Assembly (NCBI GenBank): GCA_027923505.1
Contig: BROI01000002.1
Span: 372,001-436,000, forward strand
Source: Mayamaea pseudoterrestris
Lineage: Eukaryota > Bacillariophyta > Bacillariophyceae > Sellaphorales > Sellaphoraceae
Direction of reading: 5' to 3'
DNA length: 64,000 bases
The notes below the pieces were generated by a model. The model saw only the letters and a program-made list of their open reading frames with translations. It did no database searches and was not told the DNA's origin. Of the stretch, positions 55,716-64,000 are shown piece after piece; the stretch's first letter is position 1; each line of letters begins with the position of its first letter. Both the position numbers and the translations under genes were made by a program.

Positions 55716-56203
55716 GCAGGGCAACTGCGTCAAAAGTTATTTGGGTTTGGAGCGGACGAAAAGTATTACTTTGAGTTTTGTGAGATGCGCCGAAGGGTGG
55801 CACCAAACCAACCTCGACGACCTCAACCGACTCGAGAGCTACGCGGCGCCGTCCAACGTATATCACAATGGGCCTCGTAACTTTGTCTCCTTCCGATTGC
55901 AACGTTTGTACCATCGTTGCACTTGGACAAAAGATGCGCGCGTTGAAACGATTCGTGATCGCCGGTCGTGCCATCGTAAACGCAAGTGTCAGTTGTGAAT
56001 TTTATTAGAGCTCGACGAGTGTCGCTTGATTGAAAACGGACCAGAGAATCGTTTTCATGATCAAAATAATTGGCAGCGCTCGCCAATTATTTATGCTCGA
56101 AGCATGACGATGCAAACAATACTACCGGTAGTCATTGGAGTTTAAAGTTGGCCATATTTATAGCTTTTATGTAAGTAGCACAAGGGTTTTTGTAGCAAGA
56201 TGG
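55716..56203. other. Intergenic region with TACCGGTA
   Basis: 488 bases between the hydroxylase start and the transporter stop. TACCGGTA at 56123-56130. Nothing else. Confidence 0.3.
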
Positions 56204-57493
56204 TCACACAATCTGAATTGACGGCGCGTCATCCATAGACGCTGACAATGGCTCCCTTTTCGTATCATCAGATTCATGGTCGTTAGCCTTATCATTGCTA
56301 TCATCGCCCGCTAGGTTCACCACCAGAAAACCGATCGACACGGCGACTGCGCCTGCAAAAGACAAAACTGTCCCGACGGCCTTGCCAAGCATGGCATCGG
56401 CCAAGAACGCCATGGGTATCGTCAATCCCAATCCAACCGTGGCAATGGTGGCATTGGTCAAAATGATGGAGCGAAACAGCAGATAGTCGGTCAATACAAA
56501 GTCCATTGCTCCTTTGATCAGAATCAGTCCAAAAATGGCCCATGTGAGCTGGATCTGCGCACTCGCAAGAATGTAAATGGCAACCGGCAGTAGCGGAACA
56601 AAGCAAAAGCAGCCAATGTAGCCCAGTAGCAGCTGCATGCTATACAGTTCCTCATTCTGGGGACAAAAGACGCGAACCTGAATTGTATAGACGGCGTAGC
56701 CAACAGCCGCTAGTACAGCAAACAAGTCTCCGTAGACTGCCGACTTGTTGTTGCTGCTCATTGCCATCATGTCATCATTGCCAACGTCGAAGATGCTGCT
56801 GCTTTCGTTCGAGTCCTGAACGGCCGTCAGCGCCGTCCCAACCACGCTCAGCAACACTCCCACCAGTTTCGCATGACGGTAACCTTCCAATCGCAAAAAG
56901 ACTGCCAGCAGAAACACCAGGACCGACTGCGTCGACACCAGCACGGTGGCCGATGCCACGGACGTGTTGGAGAGTGCCGCGTTAAAGGCCCAGTCGGCGC
57001 CAAACATGGCGGGCGCAATGTATGCAGCAGCCATGACGTGTTTGGAATGGTTCCAAACGGAGATATGGTCATGGATGAGATTGTGCGATTGATGGATTAT
57101 TAAGTTGTAGTAATCGGATATTCGCGACGCCTTGGTAGTCTCTTGGCTAAAGTCTGCATAGGAGGCAACGCTTGACTGATGCGATTGGGACACTTTGCTA
57201 TCAGAATTAGCTGACTGATGTGATTGAGTTATTTTGCTGTCAATACTAGCAGCCTTGTCTTTCGTCCTCGCATTCCGTCGATCCTGCATCAGCTTGACTG
57301 GAAGAAAGACTGCAAGCAAGGACATGCCAATGTAGCTCATGAGAAAGGGCGACTGAAAATTTAGGGCGTCATACAAGTATTGCGTGATTATGGCGGCAAG
57401 AATCCAAACAATGCATTGCAGAAATATGAACAAGAGTCCAAGCACGTAGCGATATGCCGCCGGATTGGTCAACGAAGATAGTGTGTAGTTCAT
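56204..57493 (-). CDS. SLC35F-like drug/metabolite superfamily transporter
   Basis: 429 residues, ATG 57493, single exon. About ten helices of the EamA/DMT fold, starting GLLFIFLQCIVWILAAIITQYLY. The region SVASATVLVSTQSVLVFLLAVFLRLEGYRHAKLVGVLLSVVGTALTAVQD matches the SLC35F5-type signature, and the C-terminal repeat ends VGTVLSFAGAVAVSIGFLVV. A Ser/Gln cytosolic loop with a duplicated SKxxQSHQS segment sits between helices 2 and 3. Probably in endomembranes; the substrate (nucleotide sugar, thiamine or other) is unresolved. The tail is acidic and soluble. Confidence 0.8.
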   Translation of the reverse strand: MNYTLSSLTNPAAYRYVLGLLFIFLQCIVWILAAIITQYLYDALNFQSPFLMSYIGMSLLAVFLPVKLMQDRRNARTKDKAASIDSKITQSHQSANSDSKVSQSHQSSVASYADFSQETTKASRISDYYNLIIHQSHNLIHDHISVWNHSKHVMAAAYIAPAMFGADWAFNAALSNTSVASATVLVSTQSVLVFLLAVFLRLEGYRHAKLVGVLLSVVGTALTAVQDSNESSSIFDVGNDDMMAMSSNNKSAVYGDLFAVLAAVGYAVYTIQVRVFCPQNEELYSMQLLLGYIGCFCFVPLLPVAIYILASAQIQLTWAIFGLILIKGAMDFVLTDYLLFRSIILTNATIATVGLGLTIPMAFLADAMLGKAVGTVLSFAGAVAVSIGFLVVNLAGDDSNDKANDHESDDTKREPLSASMDDAPSIQIV

Positions 57494-58048
57494 GATGAGA
57501 ATGGAATGTGCATGGCTTATGGCTCACTCCTTACTCTCGTTGGCTGTTGGCTTGCTTCCTGCTTTCAGCTGCAACGAAAACTAAATGTGACTTGCAGATG
57601 TCTTCGGTTCAGTTGCAGTTTCGAATGTTGAGAGCACCGCGTAAGTCAAACATGGCTGTTGCTTCGTTTGCGAGGTCGTTGGCCGTTTCAACAATCCGTT
57701 TGACTCTCGAATGTGAAGCAGCCTTTGGCATTTGATGCTCGACACCCTGCCGCCCGGCGTTCGAGCGCGACGAGCCTCGCTAAGCAAGGCGTTCCGTCCT
57801 AACAAAGCCCTGCGTTTGCCTTGCGCGGTCGTGACAAGTGCGTCCTGCCTCTAAATAGACTTGGATACTTAGAGAAATGTCACTTGGCGAGCCAGTCACG
57901 CCAGCGTGTTGGCGACTCAACAGCTCCTTCCACGGTGCTGGTTTCGATCCTTTTTGCCTCACACCCCTTGACCGACGAGCATCTCCTGCCTCTTCTGTCT
58001 CCTTTTGTTGCTCCTTTGCTCCTTTAACCATCTAAACAAGCCTTTATC
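57494..58048. other. Transporter promoter and Gypsy 5' leader
   Basis: About 555 bases. The left part is the transporter's upstream region, and the right part must hold the 5' LTR and/or leader of the Gypsy element. Its boundary cannot be fixed because the 3' LTR lies outside the window. Confidence 0.35.
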
Positions 58049-61000
58049 ATGTACTTTGGAAACGCTAGCCAGTCTCTAACTAGTAGCCGCTCGCTCGGAG
58101 CACCCCAAGCTTCAAATGGCACCCGAAGTGGGGACGACGGACAAGATTTGCAGTCACCGTTCCATCAAGGCGGAGGCAGCTTTTCTGCCGTTGTTACGAC
58201 CCCTACGCACCAACCAACTGGTTTACCAAGCAAGCCTCCTGTTACCGTCAACCTTGGAGACAAGGGACAGGCGACTGTCATGGCGATTCCTTCCTTTGGA
58301 GCCGATCCAGCCATCAAGGCGCATGCCTACGACTCCATCCTCCGTCAACTCGAAGGGACGGGCGCTACTAGTAACGCCATTGCCTCTGCCTTCCTTACCA
58401 TCTTTGATGGCGTCATGTCTACTAAAGCGGCCGTCAATGCTGCTATTAAAACGCAAGCTGAGTTCCGTGACAAGCTTTTCAAAGTCAAGTTCATCGAGGA
58501 TTTTACTTTCCTTTCAAGCGACGGCAGCGACATCAAAGGAGGCCTCGATCCTAATCCAAGCAAGCGCCCCGACGACATCAAGTATGTTCGCATGCACTTG
58601 CGTATCCCGGTCAAGGAGCTCCGTCTCCATGCTCACATTGTCGCCAAGGAAGACATTCGCCTCACCGGCTGCCTCGAACTGCCGACGACTTTTCCCTTGA
58701 TGGACATGACGATGCCGACGATGGCCATTACCTCCCTCAGTGTTGATCATTTCGGCTCCTCTGCTTATTCAACGCCCAATATGACGCGCAAACGCAAGAC
58801 CAACATTGAAACGACGGCAGCTTCGACGCGTTCCGGCAGCACCAAGCGCGGAGCACCTCCACCCGTCGAAGGAGGTGCGGGCCAGTTGGATGCGGGCCAG
58901 TCAGGCGGATCCGGCCGCGAAGCGACACCTCCAGCGACACCTCCACCAGCAACACCTCCACCAACCACTGGTGACGATTCAAATGCTACTGTCGAGGCGC
59001 CTCCAACTGCTACTGTCGAGGCGCCTCCAAAGAACACCTTCACCTTTGGTACATTTGCCGGCCCAGCAGGCATTATGGATCAGCAGCTCGAGTTTGATGA
59101 GGTCTTTGGTCCTCAACCATGCCTCCTCTTTGTGGAAAAGGACAAGTATTCGGCCAAGATCAACAGTTCTACTGTCACTAACAACATCAAGAAGATTGAT
59201 CAAGAGCTCTACTGCAGTGTCTTTCTGTCGATTTACCGCGAGCATTATGTCGGCGAAACATCTACAGCTCCTTCTCTGCAGAGCAACATGGATCTTATCC
59301 AGCGCCTTCAACAAGTCAAGCTCTCGACATGCCCGACCATTGCCGACTACCTGCACCGCTTCGTCAGTCTCTCTGATGATCTAAAGGGTGAGCCTGTCGA
59401 CTGGATGTGCGACATTACCGAGCTCTTCTACAATAACCTCTCCACCGACGTCAAGTCCGCCTTGGCTACCAATCCTTGCTTCTTCAAACCTGAGTCACGC
59501 CATTTCCAATGCGCCGATGAGCACCGCGCTGGCATCTCCGTCATCTGGAATCTTGCCAATAAGGAATATCAACGCCTTGCGGATCAAACCTCCTCCATCA
59601 TTGCTGCTATTGAGCTCAAGCAGCAGTCCCTCGCCGCCCATGCCGCCCAGGCTGCTCACGCCGCTCATCATGGCGTTCAAGTCTATCATGATCAACATTC
59701 TTTTCACTTGCCAACTACTGCATCTCCAAGCCGCCCACCGTCTGGCCGTAATCACGTGACTTTCAACGACTCACCATCGGGTATCCTGCGCCCAAGTCAC
59801 CTCTCCGCCTACAACTCTTCCCCAGCTGAACAGACTCTCCGTCGCTATCAGTCTCCTCTCTCGGCTGCTATTCCAGATGGAGCAACTTACACGTATTCCA
59901 TCTTCCCTTGGCTTCCGCCCCACATTCGCAATAACCCTTCTGAAGTGCATGCACCTCGCCCTCGCAACACTCGCATTTGCCTTTGGTGCTTTGAGACTGG
60001 CCATACCTTCCGCCAATGCCCTGCCGAAGGGTCTCGCACGCCTGAAGCTGAGCAACAATTCTTCTCCAACTGGAATATTGCACGTGGCATGATTATTGAG
60101 GACCGCGCTAACCGTGAATCCAGAGCCAGTCTCCGCCAAGCCAACCCTGCTTCCAGCACTACTTCACAGTGGCAACCATCGGCCGCCGTCGCCGCTCATC
60201 ACACTACTGCTCACCGTCACATTAATAACGAGCCTTCTTGGATGACTCGAGATGCAGCTCGCTCCTCGGCCGCACCCTCCGCTCCTCCCCAACCTGACGA
60301 TGACGTGCACTTCTCCGCGCCCTCCTACTTTGGTGCCATTGCCTCCTACCGCATTCAGGCTCAACCAGCTCCAGGCGCCGTTGTTCCTTTTGCCAATCCT
60401 GTTGATGACAATCTCCCTTTCATCACCTTTGTCATCGGTTCTACTGGCAATGACTTCCCCATCACCGCCCTTTTCGACACGGGTTCCACTTCAACTTTGG
60501 GCAACAAGTCCTACCACATCAAATTCTCTGCCGATCATCCATCCGCTGTTGCCAAGTGGTATCACGCCGGCGACAGCATCAACCCAGCTGTTGCCATGGG
60601 ACTGACCGGCATTGTGGCCGATGACGGCCGGCCATCTACCACCTGCCTCAACGACATTGTGGTTTACAACACTCCTGTTGGTGAATGGTCCGTTGCAGTT
60701 GGAGATCATGTCAGCCTACCTACTGTGATGGGCCGCGCCGATCAAAAGCGCTTTGACATGTACTTGATGAAGGTGAACGGCAAGGATGTGATCCGCTCTT
60801 TCAAGCATCGGCAAGACTACACAGTCATCTACCGTCCTCCAACGAATATTAGCCCTCTTCCTCCAGCCACTTCAGCGGCTATCCATCCCTCTTTACCGGT
60901 ACCTTCTCCTCCAGTTGCTCATGCCGCCACCCTCCTACCAAGCCTCGCACCCTCGCTACCTTCACCACCAATTGCAGCCATTCCACCTCCTACTGAGCCC

Positions 61001-61105
61001 TCGTCTCCAGCCTCCTCTCATCCATCCTTGGACGTCCCTTTCGGCACTCATCTGGCGTCCGTCAACAACCTCGCTGAGCACTTGGCCACTAACCGCCCCA
61101 TCTAG
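58049..61105 (+). CDS. Gypsy Gag-protease
   Basis: 1018 residues, ATG 58049. Gag part to about residue 600 with repetitive Pro/Thr linker (58920-59040), then a helix-rich capsid-like region (KINSSTVTNNIKKIDQEL, TIADYLHRFVSLSDDLKG). Zinc knuckle CLWCFETGHTFRQC (CX2CX4HX4C, about 59980). Aspartic protease with ITALFDTGSTSTLGNKSY, the D-T-G-S active site, at about 60470, and a later IVADDGRP. Pro/Ser-rich spacer to the end. It is followed by TAG, after which the same frame goes on into pol. Confidence 0.9.
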   Translation: MYFGNASQSLTSSRSLGAPQASNGTRSGDDGQDLQSPFHQGGGSFSAVVTTPTHQPTGLPSKPPVTVNLGDKGQATVMAIPSFGADPAIKAHAYDSILRQLEGTGATSNAIASAFLTIFDGVMSTKAAVNAAIKTQAEFRDKLFKVKFIEDFTFLSSDGSDIKGGLDPNPSKRPDDIKYVRMHLRIPVKELRLHAHIVAKEDIRLTGCLELPTTFPLMDMTMPTMAITSLSVDHFGSSAYSTPNMTRKRKTNIETTAASTRSGSTKRGAPPPVEGGAGQLDAGQSGGSGREATPPATPPPATPPPTTGDDSNATVEAPPTATVEAPPKNTFTFGTFAGPAGIMDQQLEFDEVFGPQPCLLFVEKDKYSAKINSSTVTNNIKKIDQELYCSVFLSIYREHYVGETSTAPSLQSNMDLIQRLQQVKLSTCPTIADYLHRFVSLSDDLKGEPVDWMCDITELFYNNLSTDVKSALATNPCFFKPESRHFQCADEHRAGISVIWNLANKEYQRLADQTSSIIAAIELKQQSLAAHAAQAAHAAHHGVQVYHDQHSFHLPTTASPSRPPSGRNHVTFNDSPSGILRPSHLSAYNSSPAEQTLRRYQSPLSAAIPDGATYTYSIFPWLPPHIRNNPSEVHAPRPRNTRICLWCFETGHTFRQCPAEGSRTPEAEQQFFSNWNIARGMIIEDRANRESRASLRQANPASSTTSQWQPSAAVAAHHTTAHRHINNEPSWMTRDAARSSAAPSAPPQPDDDVHFSAPSYFGAIASYRIQAQPAPGAVVPFANPVDDNLPFITFVIGSTGNDFPITALFDTGSTSTLGNKSYHIKFSADHPSAVAKWYHAGDSINPAVAMGLTGIVADDGRPSTTCLNDIVVYNTPVGEWSVAVGDHVSLPTVMGRADQKRFDMYLMKVNGKDVIRSFKHRQDYTVIYRPPTNISPLPPATSAAIHPSLPVPSPPVAHAATLLPSLAPSLPSPPIAAIPPPTEPSSPASSHPSLDVPFGTHLASVNNLAEHLATNRPI
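58985..59032 (+). repeat. 24-bp direct repeat in Gypsy gag
   Basis: Two adjacent units GCTACTGTCGAGGCGCCTCC plus 4 bases, differing at the end (58985-59008 and 59009-59032), coding for ATVEAPPT-type repeats. Confidence 0.9.
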
Positions 61106-61136
61106 GGGTGCCGCTCAGTGAGTAGCCTCGCTGAGC
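61103..61136 (+). promoter_or_regulatory. Stop-codon readthrough signal: TAG plus hairpin
   Basis: TAG at 61103-61105, a 7-nt spacer (GGGTGCC), then a 10-bp stem 61113-61122 / 61127-61136 with one U-G wobble and the tetraloop TAGC. The frame is open through this sequence into pol. The layout (amber stop, short spacer, stable structure) is that of the gammaretroviral gag-pol readthrough site. Confidence 0.65.
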
Positions 61137-64000
61137 CTTCGTCATCTTTTGCATCATGGCCGGCCGCTCCATTGACCGACTCTGCCTGCCAAGATAATGT
61201 TTCAGCCAAGGCCTTTGCCATTGACGTTCCTCCCAAACGATGGCGCCCCAAGCCGCAAGCTGCCTACCATCCCACTGATGAGTATAACCTGCCCGACAGC
61301 TTCTTCATTCACCGGAAACTTGGCAAAGGAGCGGTTGATGTGAGCATTGACGAGCTGCCTCCTCGTGATGACCTCCTGCATTATGATTCCCTCAAGCACA
61401 AACCATTCATGGAGAAGCACCTCAAGATCGATGCCACTTGCCCTGCCAACATTGCAGCTATCATCAAGGAAACAATCATTCGCAACTTTGATGCATTTGA
61501 TGAGGAAGGCGTCCGACGCCCTGCTAGAGGCATTCTCTTTCACATTGACACTGGCAGTGCTCAGCCCATCTGCGTTCCTCAGCCTCGCTACGGTGTGCAT
61601 GAAGCCCCCATCATGCAACAGCAAATTGATGCTCTCCTCCACAATGGCATGATCAAGCGCAACTATGGACCATGGGCTATGAAACTTGTCCTTGCTCCCA
61701 AGCCCCACCAAGAAGACATTGAGGACATCACTGATTTCATCTGGCGCATGTGTGTCAACTTCCAGCCACTCAACAAGATTACCCTCCTCTTTCGCTACTG
61801 GATTCCCCGTTGCGCCGACGCCTTGCAACTTCTCAATGATAGCCAAGGCCCCTTGTTTGCTATCAGCGTCGATGCCGACAGTGGCTTCCACCAGATTGGA
61901 GTCACCGACGAGACACATGATAAGCTGGCATTCTGGGGTCCCGACCAGCAGAAATATGCCTACACAGTCATGCCATTCGGTCCTACCAACTGCCCTTCCG
62001 TCTTCCAGTGCCTCATGGGCAAGGTCACTGATTACTGCAAGAAACTGATTGCTGCAGGTCTTCCACCAAGTCAAGCAGCCTCCGGCGCCATGTATGTCAT
62101 CAAGAATGTGATCGACGATCTCCTACTGCTCTCCAATGACCGTCACTACCTTTGCTACGTCTTTGACTGCCTCTGTCAAGCATTCATTCACTTCCGGCTC
62201 ACCTTCAAGTTGAAGAAATGCGACTTCTTCTTCAATCGCCTGGAATGGCTTGGTCACGACTGGACTCCCTCTGGCAATGTTCCTGCCCAATCCAAGTTTG
62301 ACTTGATCCGCAACTGGGCCTTGCCCACAACGTCGCAAGCCCTCAACTCCTTCGTCAGCTTCTGTGGCTTCTACCGCAATTACCTACCTTTCTTTGAATA
62401 TATCATCACACCACTTCGCCAGCTTATCCGACAGCACAAGCACTCATCCATCCCTCATACCGCCTGGTCTCCAGTTCTCCTCAAGCTTTTCAACCAACTC
62501 AAAGCCGCCATCACATCTTCTCCCTGCCTAGCCCGTGCCGATTCCTCTACACCCTTCTTCATCAAAACTGACTGGTCTGCCAAGAGTGTTGCCTCCATTC
62601 TCATGCAACCAGACAACTCCGCTGCCTCTCGAGCTGCACTTCTCGCCATGGATGCTGGTGCAGCATGCGCCTTTGACAAAACCAAATCTGGTGCCCGCCT
62701 GCGTCCTATCAGCTTCAACCAGCGGAATTGCTCGGAAATTGAGACCCACTATCATTCCTTTGTGGGAGAGGCCGCGGCTGGTCGCTACGGCATTCACATT
62801 AACCGTCACTTCCTCTGGGGTAAGAAGTTTTACTGGCTCTGTGACTGCAATGCCATCTCTGCACTGCTTTCCTACGAGGGTGACAACCATCTCCTTCGGC
62901 GCTGGGCCATGGACCTTCTTGGCTATACCTTCGAGATCATCCATCGTCCTGAACGCATGATGCAAGATGTTGACGCCTTGAGCCGCCATTACGCACACTG
63001 TGATCCCTTGGTCCGGCAATATAACCTGCAGAGTGATGCCTTGCGCGCCGCCAGCTTCACTGCCAACCCAAGTCAGTTTCTTCCCGTTCCCATGAGTGCA
63101 CTTTCTGCACGAGGCTCCTATATTCCACCAAGCCAGCCTCCCTCAGCTACCTCCACCGCTGCCTTCTCCATCATGGATCCCCTGCCCTCGCCTGCCACTG
63201 TGCCTTCTACGCTATCAACATTCAGCACCATTCTCTGCAGTCATGGCATTCGCTCCTCCGCACGTCAATCGCCTACCAGCGTCATACCAGCCAACCCAAC
63301 TGCACCTCCTACCCTTCAGCACCTCCTTCATTGCGGAGTCAATGTTTCCTCCCCTGTGCACTCCTCTCCCTTGCCCGTCTGCAGTGACTCCAGCGCCATT
63401 GCATCCCACCTTGTGCATCAGCACTATCTTCCCTGGTTATCCATCAATAGCCCACCTGGCGTCCATGCCCTCAGCCATGACTGCATTTTGCCATCAAATC
63501 TTCTTCTGCTCCATCAGTGTGATTCTCGCCGTCAACTCTGTCAGCGCCTCCACTCTGCAAGCATTCATCGCACCTACGACCCGACAGCCCCCATCTTGTC
63601 CGATGCATCAACCCTTGCTGGCTTCTCTTCCTTCGCTGGCTGCGACTCTACCTACTCACCACGTGACGGCCTTCTTTCCACATGGTTATCCTCAACTCTT
63701 GCCCTCTTCACTGGCCTCAGTCACTCCCATGCTCTGCGCCACTTTGTCATCATTATTCCAACGACCATGAGCCCTTCACCATCCTCTACATCAAGTCCAC
63801 CTGCCTACCCTGACTTTGTTGCACCATGTCTTCATCTCCATTCCTCCTCTTGGACAAGCCATGCCTCCATCTCCTGGAGCCAGGACTTTGGTGATCGCAT
63901 TTCTCGAGGCACTCTCTACATTTTTGGTGTCTCCACCTCGGTTGCCGACTGCTCTTCCTTGCTCTCTGCCATCAGCACATTGCCTACCCTCGGCGCGGAT
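61106..64000 (+). CDS. Gypsy pol: reverse transcriptase and RNase H, partial at the window end
   Basis: Same frame as gag, entered across the TAG. Reverse transcriptase motifs: CVNFQPLNKIT, ISVDADSGFHQIGV (motif A Asp), VMPFGPTNCPSVFQ, VIDDLLLLS (IDD in place of the usual YxDD), and LEWLGHDWTPSG. RNase H begins near TPFFIKTDWSAKSVASILMQ with a TDW-S variant of TDAS, and continues with NQRNCSEIETHYHSFVGEAAAG and WLCDCNAISALLSYEG. A Pro/Ser-rich stretch follows from about 63100, then more open frame. No integrase zinc finger is reached. An internal start for a separate pol protein is not evident in frame near the hairpin. Confidence 0.85.

Larger units (their letters stand above)
57800..64000 (+). 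mobile_element. Ty3/Gypsy-type LTR retrotransposon, runs off the window
   Basis: Order gag, protease, reverse transcriptase, RNase H in one frame, interrupted only by a TAG at 61103. The coding part is uninterrupted to the last base, so the element is probably young. Integrase and 3' LTR are expected beyond 64000. The left limit of 57800 is an estimate. Confidence 0.85.

Noticed and set aside
61347-62048. Short plus-strand frames inside the Gypsy pol region
   Set aside because: Out of frame with the reverse transcriptase motifs; shadows.
1-64000. CRISPR arrays, bacterial operons, tRNA and rRNA genes
   Set aside because: No spaced direct repeats, no Shine-Dalgarno pattern, and no cloverleaf or rRNA signature seen by eye; introns and organelle presequences show a eukaryotic nuclear genome.

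Overview
The window is nuclear DNA of a stramenopile alga, most probably a diatom. The evidence is GT-AG introns of 50-203 nt (mostly 70-130), three heat-shock-factor-type regulators, a secreted Pro-Ser repeat protein of the kind common in diatoms, a signal peptide ending in A-F (plastid import motif) on an ABC1 kinase, and Copia and Gypsy LTR retroelements. I cannot name the species.

Layout. 0.3-1.7 kb: Q-rich HSF-type factor. 2.3-3.6 kb: acidic LRR-like protein whose end abuts a damaged Copia element (3.6-8.3 kb, minus strand). 8.6-14.1 kb: unknown protein, small probable mitochondrial membrane protein, and an 840-residue membrane alpha/beta hydrolase that I rebuilt from two frames. 14.5-21.0 kb: thymidylate kinase, small membrane protein, mitochondrial enoyl-CoA hydratase, PPR protein and J-domain protein. 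21.54-21.65 kb: a U6 spliceosomal RNA gene on the minus strand. 21.9-30.3 kb: MORN/DUF900-like hydrolase, Pro-Ser repeat secreted protein, and a lysosomal-type alpha-mannosidase (GH38) broken by one in-frame TGA. 30.3-32.9 kb: divergent pair of NOP53-like ribosome-biogenesis factor and a nucleolar-like protein. 33.1-37.7 kb: a seven-exon OSCA/CSC1 (TMEM63) mechanosensitive channel. 38.4-45.6 kb: plastid ABC1 kinase, MTFP1-like protein, a conserved-tail regulatory-looking protein and a glycosyltransferase-like type II membrane protein. 47.0-51.7 kb: two more HSF-type genes in tandem. 52.2-57.5 kb: unknown protein, mitochondrial carrier, sterol-desaturase-type hydroxylase and SLC35F-like transporter. 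58.0 kb to the end: a Gypsy element whose gag-protease and pol are in one frame, split by a single TAG followed by a 10-bp hairpin.

Most host genes are unrelated housekeeping functions (mitochondrion, plastid, ribosome assembly, secretory pathway). They are not operons, although several share divergent promoters. The strongest unusual signals are the Gypsy TAG-hairpin recoding site, the TGA in the mannosidase, the three HSF-type genes with a C-terminal DNA-binding domain and identical intron placement, and an over-represented TACCGGTA palindrome in intergenic DNA.
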